Shown here: positions 36,335-44,641 of the stretch, in pieces
Layout: each line of letters starts with the position of its first letter
How positions within the stretch are numbered: the first letter of the stretch is position 1
DNA from: G963663315 sp965208975
GTDB taxonomy: Bacteria > Pseudomonadota > Gammaproteobacteria > Arenicellales > Poriferihabitantaceae
Assembly: GCA_965208975.1 (NCBI GenBank)
Contig: CBDBQH010000003.1
Span: forward strand, 1,488,001-1,552,000
Length of the DNA stretch: 64,000 nucleotides
Direction of reading: 5' to 3'
Notes under the pieces: generated by a model
What the model saw: the letters and a program-made list of their open reading frames with translations, nothing else
Databases searched by the model: none
Told to the model about the DNA's origin: nothing
Position numbers and translations under genes: made by a program

Positions 36335-38380
36335 TTAGAAGGAGTACTTGAGGGAGGTGGAAATAAAGTCGCGGTCACCCAGCAAGTTGGTGGCGCCGGT
36401 TTGCAGGGTATAGCTGACATTTCCCTGCCAGCGCTCCAGATAGCCTGCGCCTACACCGAAAGTGACTGCCTGGCGCCCTTCCAGAAAAGCTCCGCCGGGG
36501 GTTGGACTGTTGCCGCTGAGGTCATGTTGCCATTGCAGGTAAGGAGAGAGGCGCGCGGCGCCGACAGCGTTGTTGTAATTGAGCAGTATGACCGCCCGGT
36601 ATCCAAGGGAGGTGGGATCAGCCAGTTCTGAGCTGATACCGAGGCTGTCCAGCGGTGTTGCCGCTTTATCCGGCAGATCGTGCACATGCATCACCGCCGC
36701 TTCCGCGATGACCGTTGCGGTGTCCGCTCCCAGGGTGGAGCCGAACAGTTTGGTTGCGGTGACCTGAAACTGGCTGATGTCACGTTCGACATAACCCTGG
36801 ACGGGCTTGTCGAGCCGACTTTCCAAAGCGGCAAGCGCCGCCTGCAACTGACCAACAGTGACGAGGTCGCCTGCTGCCGCCGCAGCCTGGAGCCGGGTTC
36901 CGAGTTGCAGAGCTCCGGCGATCGGTTCCAGCCCCTCTGTAATCAGGGATTCCTCTGTTCTTTGCAGTGGCGCGTCAGAATGGAAGGTATATTCGCCTTG
37001 TAATGCCCATCCGGAGTCCGCATGCACGGTGTTGAAACTGAGTCCCATGCTTTGGAGGTTTTCGGGATATTCGGCGTAGTAATGCGCGGTTTTGACATAG
37101 CGATCAATGCCGAGGATGCTGGCGACTCCGGCGGTTTGTGCGGCAATTCCCTCATTGAAAGCTTTTGCCTGAGCGGTGTTCAGGCTGGCAATAAATTGAT
37201 CCAGTTGCACATCCGAGCAGAGGGTCGGGAGGCGCAGAGACTGTGTGCAAACCGATTTGGAAAGGGTACTGACGACAGGGCCGGCAGGGTCGCTGGCTGC
37301 GGCCGCCGCGGCGCGTCCCGCATCGTAGCCCGTTCGCCGGGGGGTGGCGCTGATGAATGGCAGATGGCTATGATGATTGATGAAATAGAGACCGAATTCC
37401 GTGTCATTCAGGCTCGGCGCGAAGTAGCGCATGGCAAGTCCCCATTGACCGGAATCGTCCGGTTCCCTGTCCGGGCCACGAGGCACTCCCAGAAATTCGG
37501 GGTCATGCAGTGGTTGAGCCGGCAGCCCGGCCTTCACCAGAGCGCCGTTGATAGCCGGAGTGAGCGCTCCGAATCCCCCGCCCATATCTGTTGTCACGTT
37601 ATCCAGGGAGCCGCCGGAAAGGAAGACGATGTTTCCACCGGGACCGAAATAATCATTGGTGGAAAAATAGGAGCCGGAGGCATCCGCTTCCGTGTTTTCC
37701 CATTGCAGTTGATAAAAACCCTCCAGCGTCAGTTTGTCGGTTGGCGCTATGGAGGCCGAGAGCATGGAGATCGGTACCAGCCCCTCACGCAGTTCCGCGC
37801 CCGGGGTGCGGAATTTGGTGATGTCAAACGGGTTGATGATGTTGATACCGCCCTGGATGAAGGTGCTTTCCCCCCAGTTGAGCGCCTGTTTGCCCAGACG
37901 TACAGACACCGGCATTTCGTCAATGTCGAACGTGTTCGTGATATACAGATCCAGTAGTTCAATGTCATCGCCCGCCACCGCCAGGGCTCCTTCGGATAAT
38001 GGCTTGTGATTGCGTACTCCATTCTTGTTTTCGAAGTCCAGGAAGCCGGTGAAACGGGTGAACAGGCCGAAATTCCGATAATTGAGTTCCAGTTCGCTGG
38101 TGAATTTTGAGGTGTTGCTGACTATGCCACGGTCATAGTTACGGGTTCCGTCGTCGGTGTTGAGATTGACTTTACTGTAGTCGGGGTCGGCAACGCGAAA
38201 GGTGAGACCGTGAGAAAGAGTCGTATCAAAGCTGCCTGACCACTCTCCGCCTCCGATCTCGGCTGCCGGCGCCGGAGGCGAGGCGTATAACGTCCAGCCA
38301 CACAGGAACACGCCTGCCAGCAGGGATGAGATTAGAGACGTGACTCGACGAATGGAATAATCCGACGCTTGGTAGACCAT
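36335..38380 (-). CDS. DUF1302-family outer-membrane beta-barrel protein
   Basis: 681 residues with an N-terminal signal segment (RRVTSLISSLLAGVFLCGWTLYA). Amphipathic strands alternate through the chain, and the C-terminus ends in an aromatic residue (STSLKYSF), as outer-membrane barrels do. Characteristic segments are GEWSGSFDTTLSHGLTFRV, VRLGKQALNWGESTFIQGGINIINPFD and the glycine-rich loops. First gene of the DUF1302-DUF1329-Ycf48-MMPL cluster. The barrel would be the outer-membrane end of that pathway. The ATG 38380 start is accepted, though the Met-free region just before the helix leaves some room. Confidence 0.87.
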   Translation of the reverse strand: MVYQASDYSIRRVTSLISSLLAGVFLCGWTLYASPPAPAAEIGGGEWSGSFDTTLSHGLTFRVADPDYSKVNLNTDDGTRNYDRGIVSNTSKFTSELELNYRNFGLFTRFTGFLDFENKNGVRNHKPLSEGALAVAGDDIELLDLYITNTFDIDEMPVSVRLGKQALNWGESTFIQGGINIINPFDITKFRTPGAELREGLVPISMLSASIAPTDKLTLEGFYQLQWENTEADASGSYFSTNDYFGPGGNIVFLSGGSLDNVTTDMGGGFGALTPAINGALVKAGLPAQPLHDPEFLGVPRGPDREPDDSGQWGLAMRYFAPSLNDTEFGLYFINHHSHLPFISATPRRTGYDAGRAAAAAASDPAGPVVSTLSKSVCTQSLRLPTLCSDVQLDQFIASLNTAQAKAFNEGIAAQTAGVASILGIDRYVKTAHYYAEYPENLQSMGLSFNTVHADSGWALQGEYTFHSDAPLQRTEESLITEGLEPIAGALQLGTRLQAAAAAGDLVTVGQLQAALAALESRLDKPVQGYVERDISQFQVTATKLFGSTLGADTATVIAEAAVMHVHDLPDKAATPLDSLGISSELADPTSLGYRAVILLNYNNAVGAARLSPYLQWQHDLSGNSPTPGGAFLEGRQAVTFGVGAGYLERWQGNVSYTLQTGATNLLGDRDFISTSLKYSF

Positions 38381-38459
38381 GGGCTTTTCCAGAGAATCAT
38401 ATTGTGGTGGATGGATAGTTTATACAAAACGACAAGAATAATACACTGCTTGTATGGGT

Positions 38460-40174
38460 CCTCAATCCCCTGATAAATGCCTTGTGAGTGATTTTCACAT
38501 GGGTGGTTGTGTTATGGGTGAGCCGGTCAGGGTCTCCAGCCGTCAGACGGGTCGAATCAACGTGCAAAATCTTCTTTGAGCCGTACTGTCGCCCTCTTGG
38601 AAACGCCAGATTTTCTGGTGCAGGCAAGTGAACCCCCACCGCCAGGCGGTGTTCGTCGATCCAGGGTGGATTCAGGCCGCGAAGCCCGACTTTAAGGAGG
38701 AGAGCGGGAACGGAAAGCACAAAGGTCTGTGGCTTCCAGTGTGACCATAGACTGGTACAGCCAGTCCAGCCGGAAGTTGTTCTTGGCAAAGCGCACACAC
38801 AGTTGGCGGGCTTTGTGAACCAGATACGCCGCCGTTTGCATCACGTAACGGATGATCGGTCGGATGCCATGACGACGCGCCTTCTTCGGTAACGCCGTGT
38901 ACTGTACCGCCCGCAGCAGAACCTGTGCAATCTGACCCAGGGCGTAGAAGGCCTGGTTGGCGCGGTAGCTCCGGCACGGTGGGTGATGCAGGTCCATGTC
39001 CCGCAACGGACCCTTGAAGGCGTTCTCCTGACCCTGCTTGCCCCGGTGACGAAGTACTAACTCTTTCAGGGGCAGATCGTTCCGAGACACCAGAATGACC
39101 GTATGACGCGGCGCCAAAAGAGTCTGGCCGTTCTGACTGTGGCATCGAACCACTACGTAATCCTGCGTCCGCTCCCAACCACTCGGACGGTGCGTGGCAA
39201 AAATGGCTTCCTCCTCCATACCCATATCCGTCCACTCCGAATCAGGAAGACCTTCCAGTTGTTCCAGTATCGGCCTTTTCCAGCGGTCATTCGTCAGGCT
39301 GATCGAATAGTCCCAGCCCCGCTTCGCGCATTCACGAACCAGAGCGCCCTTATAATACGCATGGTCCGCCCGAAACCAGACCGGCGCATCCTTTGGCAGC
39401 ATCCCCGCCGTCCAATGCAGCAACTTGCGCCAGTTCTGCGTCACCCGTCCACCCCCCGGTTGCAACTGACCCGCCGACCACAAGCCGCCTACAAACGTCC
39501 CGTGCAACCAGTAACCCCGGTTGCCGTTGTAGTCCTTCCCCGTCCGCTCAAACAAGTGTCCGTCTACCTCAATCCCCGTAGCATCCATGAACATCGGAAC
39601 ATATCCCTTCGTTTCTACCTCATGGGCAATGATGGACGGCGCGACCCGACCCGCGAATGCCACCGCTGCATGCCACAGCCCCTGGATGTCTGTAATATCC
39701 AACCGGGATAACCATTCCCCCGCGCGGCGCGACTCAGGAACCCAACGCAAGCCCAGAAGAAGACTCGCCGCCCGGTCTGACCGCAACCCATCCAGGTCCG
39801 ATAACGAACCATGACCACGCGCCAAACAAGCGATGATGGACCACAGAGTCTCCAGGTCCGAAGCGCCCCGATTGCGAACCTTTACCGAAACCGCTCCGTC
39901 CAGAAGATCAAACAAACCAAACTGATGGGCAGTTCGAGCCAGTATGGAGGACCCACCAAAGGACGTCAAATCCAAATCCGTGAACTCAAAGGTTACCTTC
40001 GGAGGACGAACCTTCCGAATCTTCCTGGCGCGACCCTTCCCGTTCTTCCCCGCTTTTCGATGCTTTTTCATATCACTCAACAGGTGAGTTTTCAGAAACC
40101 CTATTTTTCCATATAATCCCTTGATACCAAACACCTTTCAATCACCCAAAACTTCCCTTATCAGGGGATTGGGG
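38460..40174 (-). mobile_element. IS1380-family insertion sequence, intact
   Basis: 1715 bases with imperfect inverted ends (CCTCAATCCCCTGATAA on the left, CCCCAATCCCCTGATAA on the right when complemented). A 10-base direct repeat TTGTATGGGT flanks it at 38450-38459 and 40175-40184. The right flank continues straight into an older IS4-type end at 40188, so this element landed next to a relic of the other. Confidence 0.85.
38692..40071 (-). CDS. IS1380-family transposase
   Basis: About 459 residues from the Met at 40071 (MKKHRKAGKNG, a basic start); the frame extends to 40134 without need. DDE motif: DATGIEVDGH for the first Asp, FRADHAYYKG for the second, and GQENAFKGPLRDMDLHHPPC for the Glu, followed by the usual YRANQAFYALGQIAQ segment. 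The gene is whole and the element ends are intact, so it may be active. The stop is about 230 bases inside the left end. Confidence 0.9.
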   Translation of the reverse strand: MKKHRKAGKNGKGRARKIRKVRPPKVTFEFTDLDLTSFGGSSILARTAHQFGLFDLLDGAVSVKVRNRGASDLETLWSIIACLARGHGSLSDLDGLRSDRAASLLLGLRWVPESRRAGEWLSRLDITDIQGLWHAAVAFAGRVAPSIIAHEVETKGYVPMFMDATGIEVDGHLFERTGKDYNGNRGYWLHGTFVGGLWSAGQLQPGGGRVTQNWRKLLHWTAGMLPKDAPVWFRADHAYYKGALVRECAKRGWDYSISLTNDRWKRPILEQLEGLPDSEWTDMGMEEEAIFATHRPSGWERTQDYVVVRCHSQNGQTLLAPRHTVILVSRNDLPLKELVLRHRGKQGQENAFKGPLRDMDLHHPPCRSYRANQAFYALGQIAQVLLRAVQYTALPKKARRHGIRPIIRYVMQTAAYLVHKARQLCVRFAKNNFRLDWLYQSMVTLEATDLCAFRSRSPP

Positions 40175-40187
40175 TTGTATGGGTGGT

Positions 40188-40212
40188 GTCTCCCCATTTT
40201 TTATTGTGTGTT
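40188..40212 (+). mobile_element. Relic end of an IS4-type element
   Basis: GTCTCCCCATTTTTTATT matches the right end of the element at 21943-22895 (complemented), and the following bases GTGTGTT approximate its inner GAGTGTT. No transposase body is left. It sits in the gap between the IS1380 element and nadK. Confidence 0.6.
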
Positions 40213-40309
40213 CAGTCCGAATGATGGGGATTCAGCATCGTGTGTTCAGCATCGTGTTGGTAATGTTCAATCCTGTTGTATACTAATGGTTTAAGCGATT
40301 CTCATTGTT

Positions 40310-41173
40310 GTGAAAATTACCAATATAGGCCTGTTCGGAAAATTCAACGACAACAGTGTGGCAGACGCCATTACCGTGGTCAAAGAATTCCTGGAGAGGA
40401 AAAAACTTTCAGTTTTGCTCGGCAACACCACTTCCAGCGAGATTGAAGGAGACCGGATTGACGATCAGAACCGGGCCATAGGCGATCAGATAGACCTTGC
40501 CATTGTGGTCGGGGGGGATGGTACGCTGCTGCATGTCGCCCGACTTCTGGCAGATCAGGACGTTCCCGCTGTCGGTATCAATCTGGGACGATTGGGGTTT
40601 TTGACCGACATTGCCTTTTCTGGCCTGGAAATCGGGATTAACGCAATCCTCAACGGGCAGTACGCCATCGAAAAGCGAACCATGCTTCAGTGTACCGCCA
40701 GCCGCGACAGCGAGGTCGTTTTTTCCGGTAAGGCGTTGAATGAGATCGTACTCTCAAAAGGCAACACCGGCCGGGTTATCGCATTCTCAATCCGGGTCAA
40801 TGGAAACTATGTCAGCCGCATTCGGGGAGACGGACTGATACTGGCCACCCCTACAGGTTCCACCGCGTATGCGCTGTCCGCAGGAGGGCCCATTATTTAC
40901 CCGGACCTTTCTGTAATCAGCATGTCACCCATTTGCCCGCATACGTTAAGTAACCGCCCCATCGTACTCGATGAGAACAACATAATCGAAATCACCGAAA
41001 TTGAAACTTGCGAATCGCAAGCCAATCTGGCGCTCGACGGAGTCCTCGGCTATCCGGTTTTCGGGAATGAAACCATCACCGTTTCCCGGGCGCTGAAAAA
41101 ACTGAAACTGATTCGCATCGAAGGATTCAACTATTTCGAGACGCTCTATTCCAAACTTGGCTGGCAAAGATAG
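40310..41173 (+). CDS. nadK: NAD kinase
   Basis: Phosphorylates NAD to NADP using ATP or polyphosphate; cytoplasmic. The 287 residues start at GTG 40310 (KITNIGLFGKFND). Key motifs are the GGDGTLLHVAR phosphate-binding loop, INLGRLGFLTDI, GDGLILATPTGSTAYALSAGGP and the NAD-binding C-terminal strands. It precedes recN by 23 bases, the usual arrangement in gammaproteobacteria. Confidence 0.95.
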   Translation: MKITNIGLFGKFNDNSVADAITVVKEFLERKKLSVLLGNTTSSEIEGDRIDDQNRAIGDQIDLAIVVGGDGTLLHVARLLADQDVPAVGINLGRLGFLTDIAFSGLEIGINAILNGQYAIEKRTMLQCTASRDSEVVFSGKALNEIVLSKGNTGRVIAFSIRVNGNYVSRIRGDGLILATPTGSTAYALSAGGPIIYPDLSVISMSPICPHTLSNRPIVLDENNIIEITEIETCESQANLALDGVLGYPVFGNETITVSRALKKLKLIRIEGFNYFETLYSKLGWQR

Positions 41174-41196
41174 CAAGGATAAAAACCCGAAGAGTA

Positions 41197-42870
41197 ATGA
41201 TTGACTGGCTTGAAATCAATCGGTTTGCCATCGCCGATCATATCGAGATCGAATTCGATGACCGCTTCACGGCCGTGACCGGAGAGACCGGGTCCGGGAA
41301 ATCCCTGATTGTGGATGCAATCGGTATTTTACTCGGACACCGCTCCGACAGCAGCTATATTCACCATGCTCATGATACCGCCCTGATTCAGGCCGGGTTC
41401 TCCATTGCCGACGGTCACCCGGCGATGCACTGGCTACATGAACAGGACATGGCCATGCAAAATGACTGCATATTGAAGAGAATACTGCGTAGAAACAAAC
41501 CCAGCCGGGGCTATATCAACGGCCATGCGGTCACCGCCACCCAGCTGAAAAGTATCGGCAGGGAACTGGTCGATATTCATGGCCAGAACGAACATCATTC
41601 CCTGTTAAAAAAGTCCACACAACTGCGTCTGCTCGACAGCGCTGCCGACAATCCGGGGAATATCGCCGAATTAAGCCGTTGCCATGATGTCCTTCGGGAT
41701 ATTTCGCAACAGATTTCCCGGATTCTGTACGAGAGCGATATCAATCGTGACCGTTCCGACCTGCTGAAATTCCAGCTCAGTGAATTAACCGGGCTCAACC
41801 CGCAGCCAGACGAGTGGGAAGATCTGGAAATGACCCACAAGCGACTCAACAATCAACAGGAATTAACCATCGGCCTGCAACAAATAGCCAACGAATTATA
41901 TGAATCGGACAACGACAATATAACCGAAAAATTACTCCGTCATATCAGTCTGCTGGATCATCTTTGCGAATACGCGCCCGACCTGAAACCAATCAACGAT
42001 ATGCTTGGCGAAGCCCGCATTACTCTGCAGGAAGCGGCAATCCAGTTACAGCCATTTTACCGGGATATGAATATCGATCCACAGGAAATGGAAGCCATCG
42101 AAACCCGTTTTTCCCAATACTATTCACTGGCCCGCAAGCATCGGGTTGAACCGGGTATGCTTTTTGAGCATGTCCAGGACCTGGAAAAAGAACTGGATAA
42201 TCTGGAAAATCCGGGGAATGAACTGGAACGGCTGCGTCTTCTTTATGCCGGGGAGGTTGGGAAATATCAGGAAATCGCGGACAGGATCAGCGCTTCTCGC
42301 AGACAAGCGGCGGCTCAGCTGGTCAGGGAAGTCACTGAAATCATGCAGGAACTGGGTATGCGGGGCGGCAAGGTGGATATCCGGTTCACTCCGTCAGAAC
42401 CGGATTCATTCACACGCCATGGCAACGAGTCTGCCGAGATTCTGGTATCGGCAAATCCGGGGCAACCCCTTCAATCACTCAACAAGGTAGCCTCCGGCGG
42501 AGAATTATCCAGAATCTCTCTGGCCATACAGGTCATACTGGCAAGGAAAGCGCAAGTACCAACATTGATATTTGATGAAGTCGATACCGGCATCGGGGGA
42601 GAGGTCGCCAATGAAGTAGGCCGGAAGCTGAAAACCCTCGGGCAATCGGCCCAGGTGATCAGTGTAACCCATCTGTCCCAGGTCGCCGCCAGGGGAGATC
42701 ACCACTTCCATGTCGCCAAACATCAGCAAAACGGACAGGACCCGGTGAGCGCGACAGTCACCAGACTCACTACAGACCAACGGATCGAGGAACTCGCCCG
42801 CATGAGCGGCGGCAGGAAAATCACGGAACATTCCATAGCCCATGCCCGGGAAATGCTGGAATCGGCATGA
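41197..42870 (+). CDS. recN: RecN, DNA double-strand break repair protein
   Basis: SMC-like ATPase that holds broken DNA ends for RecA-dependent repair. 557 residues: Walker A GETGSGKSLIVDA at 28-40, QLKSIGRELVDIHGQNEHHSLL, a coiled-coil middle, then the ABC signature SGGELSRISLAI and Walker B FDEVDTGIGGEVA. No LexA box was seen in the short gap upstream, so SOS control would act from the nadK side if present. Its stop overlaps the ATG of the GNAT gene by 4 bases. Confidence 0.96.
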   Translation: MIDWLEINRFAIADHIEIEFDDRFTAVTGETGSGKSLIVDAIGILLGHRSDSSYIHHAHDTALIQAGFSIADGHPAMHWLHEQDMAMQNDCILKRILRRNKPSRGYINGHAVTATQLKSIGRELVDIHGQNEHHSLLKKSTQLRLLDSAADNPGNIAELSRCHDVLRDISQQISRILYESDINRDRSDLLKFQLSELTGLNPQPDEWEDLEMTHKRLNNQQELTIGLQQIANELYESDNDNITEKLLRHISLLDHLCEYAPDLKPINDMLGEARITLQEAAIQLQPFYRDMNIDPQEMEAIETRFSQYYSLARKHRVEPGMLFEHVQDLEKELDNLENPGNELERLRLLYAGEVGKYQEIADRISASRRQAAAQLVREVTEIMQELGMRGGKVDIRFTPSEPDSFTRHGNESAEILVSANPGQPLQSLNKVASGGELSRISLAIQVILARKAQVPTLIFDEVDTGIGGEVANEVGRKLKTLGQSAQVISVTHLSQVAARGDHHFHVAKHQQNGQDPVSATVTRLTTDQRIEELARMSGGRKITEHSIAHAREMLESA

Positions 42871-43346
42871 ATACCTCTCTGACCGAACAGAAACCGGAAA
42901 TCCGGGCAGCCGGACTGGACGACGTAGAAGGTATTTACGCGCTGTTGAAATTCTACAGCGACAATGGTGTATTATTGCCAAGATCAAGATTTGATATACT
43001 CAGTGCGACACGGGATTTTTATGTCGCCGAGGACAACGGCGAAATTGTCGCCTGTGCCACATTACTGATTTACACCAGCGAACTGGGAGAGATCCGGAGT
43101 CTGGCGGTCAGCAATCAGTATATGAAGCAGGGGCTGGGTATCCGATTGATTGAAAAACTGGAGGAAGATGCCCGTATAATCGGGTTATCCAAGCTGATGG
43201 CGCTAACCTACGAAGTCGGTTTTTTTAAAAAACACGGATTTCATGTTGTTGAAATGAGTGAGCTGCCTGAAAAAGTCTGGGGAGCCTGTATTAATTGCCC
43301 CAGATTCCTGAATTGTGATGAAATCGCAGTGTTGAAGTATTTATGA
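42867..43346 (+). CDS. GNAT-family N-acetyltransferase with Cys-rich tail
   Basis: 159 residues. The acetyl-CoA loop is QGLGIRLIEKLEEDA (about 90-105) after the beta strand IRSLAVSN, a standard GNAT core. The C-terminus has three Cys in GACINCPRFLNCDE. This tail is the hallmark of short, stand-alone ArgA-type N-acetylglutamate synthases of other phyla. It could therefore make N-acetylglutamate for arginine synthesis, but the substrate is not certain. Translation is coupled to recN. Confidence 0.8.
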   Translation: MNTSLTEQKPEIRAAGLDDVEGIYALLKFYSDNGVLLPRSRFDILSATRDFYVAEDNGEIVACATLLIYTSELGEIRSLAVSNQYMKQGLGIRLIEKLEEDARIIGLSKLMALTYEVGFFKKHGFHVVEMSELPEKVWGACINCPRFLNCDEIAVLKYL

Positions 43347-43362
43347 GCGGGACAAGATTCTG

Positions 43363-43683
43363 ATGGACTTTCATATTGGTAAATTCACCGTCATCGCGGC
43401 AATCATGGTTTCACTGAGCGGCTGCGGTATTCTCTACAAACCCGACATTCAGCAGGGAAATGAAATCACCGCGCAAATGATCGCCGCGGTCGAATCGGGA
43501 ATGACCCGGCGGGAAGTGGTGCGTATATTGGGAACGCCACTGATCCATGATCCCTTTAACAAGAATCGTTGGGATTTCTACTACTCACTGAAAGATGGAG
43601 AAACCGGACAGGTTGAACAGCATCTGACCTCGTTGTTCTTCATGGATGACCGGCTGGATCAAATCTCCACCACAGTGGAATAA
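43363..43683 (+). CDS. bamE: BamE, outer-membrane protein assembly lipoprotein
   Basis: Component of the BAM machine that inserts beta-barrels into the outer membrane. 106 residues with a lipoprotein signal (MVSLSGC, lipidated Cys at 21), then the BamE/SmpA domain: QGNEITAQMIAAVESGMTRREVVRILGTPLIHDPF and NRWDFYYSLKDGE. It lies 16 bases after the GNAT gene; recN and bamE are often adjacent in this class. Confidence 0.93.
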   Translation: MDFHIGKFTVIAAIMVSLSGCGILYKPDIQQGNEITAQMIAAVESGMTRREVVRILGTPLIHDPFNKNRWDFYYSLKDGETGQVEQHLTSLFFMDDRLDQISTTVE

Positions 43684-43707
43684 ATCATCAAACACCCCCT
43701 CACCATC

Positions 43708-43735
43708 GCGGAAACAACCTGAAGTGGTTGTCCGC
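43708..43735. terminator. Possible hairpin between convergent bamE and dsbC
   Basis: GCGGA-A-ACAACC pairs with GGTTGTCCGC around a five-base loop in the 61-base gap between the two stop codons. There is no T-run on either side, so terminator function is uncertain. Confidence 0.35.
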
Positions 43736-43744
43736 AAACCGTCA

Positions 43745-44641
43745 TCACGGGGCGATCTCCGCCAGTGTCAGCAATTGCTCCACATCCACGAATCCGGGAA
43801 TCACCTGGCCGTTATCGAGTATCATGGTCGGTGTTCCCCTTACTCCGATCTGCTGGCCGAGAACGTACTGTTGGGCCACCGGATTGTCACAGGTCAGGGG
43901 TTCGATATCACCACCCGCCTTGGCCACCGTCATGGATTCCGCCTGATTCCCGGAGCACCAGACGGAAACAGCCTTATCGTAGCTCGCTGATTGCAAACCA
44001 GCCCGCGGGAACATCAGATACCGGACTGCAAGCCCCTGATTCTGCAATTCCGGCACGATTTTATGGAACTGTCGACAGTAAGCACAGTCGATGTCTGTAA
44101 AAACAGTGACATACCGACCAGTCGCCTCCCCCATCAGGATCATTTCAGATTCAGGGATACCTTCGATTGCCCGCACCATATTGGCAGCTCGCAACTCCTC
44201 ACCCAGGCTCACTCCCCGCGCGGTATCGTATACCTCGCCAATCATCAGATGGTCGCCGGCGCTGGTTACGAAAATGGTTTGCCCACCCACTTTCACAATG
44301 AAAGTACCCGGCATGGGAGACGGCTCAATGGACTCAACCACTACTTCCTCCGACAGAATCGCCGCCAGCTGTTTCTTCAGGTTTTCCTCGCGTTCATCAG
44401 CGCCTGCCGCCCAGGATGAAGCCAGCGCGAACAGGAGCGCCACAGCGAAAAACAACTGCTTGACAAAAATCGCACAATCACCCCCCCCTCTGAGGGAGGG
44501 CGAGGAAGCCGAACATCGGCTGATCCGGTGGGGAGCGCCATGAGAGGAAGAATCACTCCCCCCTTGAGGGGGAGTCAAATCCGCTCTGCGGATTTGGTGG
44601 GGGGTATTCCCGCACAAGCGGGAATTCATCAGGGTATTCAT
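43745..44641 (-). CDS. dsbC: DsbC, periplasmic disulfide isomerase
   Basis: Homodimeric isomerase that repairs wrong disulfides in the periplasm. The mature part has the N-terminal dimer domain (LKKQLAAILSEEVVVESIEPSPMPG) and the thioredoxin-like domain with the catalytic CAYC in FTDIDCAYCRQFH, and a second Cys pair (VWCSGN, LTCDNP). The signal peptide VKQLFFAVALLFALASSWA begins near residue 60 of the open frame. The only ATG is at 44641, overlapping the mdh stop as ATGA. The 60 codons in between run through a repeat-like stretch of hairpins. Possible real starts are ATT 44470 or TTG 44455. Confidence 0.85.
   Translation of the reverse strand: MNTLMNSRLCGNTPHQIRRADLTPPQGGSDSSSHGAPHRISRCSASSPSLRGGGDCAIFVKQLFFAVALLFALASSWAAGADEREENLKKQLAAILSEEVVVESIEPSPMPGTFIVKVGGQTIFVTSAGDHLMIGEVYDTARGVSLGEELRAANMVRAIEGIPESEMILMGEATGRYVTVFTDIDCAYCRQFHKIVPELQNQGLAVRYLMFPRAGLQSASYDKAVSVWCSGNQAESMTVAKAGGDIEPLTCDNPVAQQYVLGQQIGVRGTPTMILDNGQVIPGFVDVEQLLTLAEIAP
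44478..44626. repeat. Hairpin-rich repeat block between mdh and dsbC
   Basis: At least four short palindromes in a row: GCCGA/TCGGC at about 44508-44520, a CTCCCCCC/GGGGGAG stem at 44556-44574, AAATCCGC/GCGGATTT at 44577-44595, and ATTCCCGC/GCGGGAAT at 44606-44625. C-rich and G-rich runs surround them. This looks like a REP-type or MITE-like intergenic repeat and stays open in the dsbC frame. Confidence 0.6.

Noticed and set aside
38397..38798. A minus-strand frame across the left end of the IS1380-type element
   Set aside because: It crosses the element boundary and the target duplication, so it is a chance fusion.
43708..44626. Hairpins near dsbC considered as a CRISPR-like array
   Set aside because: The palindromes differ in sequence and spacing; there are no equal direct repeats with spacers and no cas genes.
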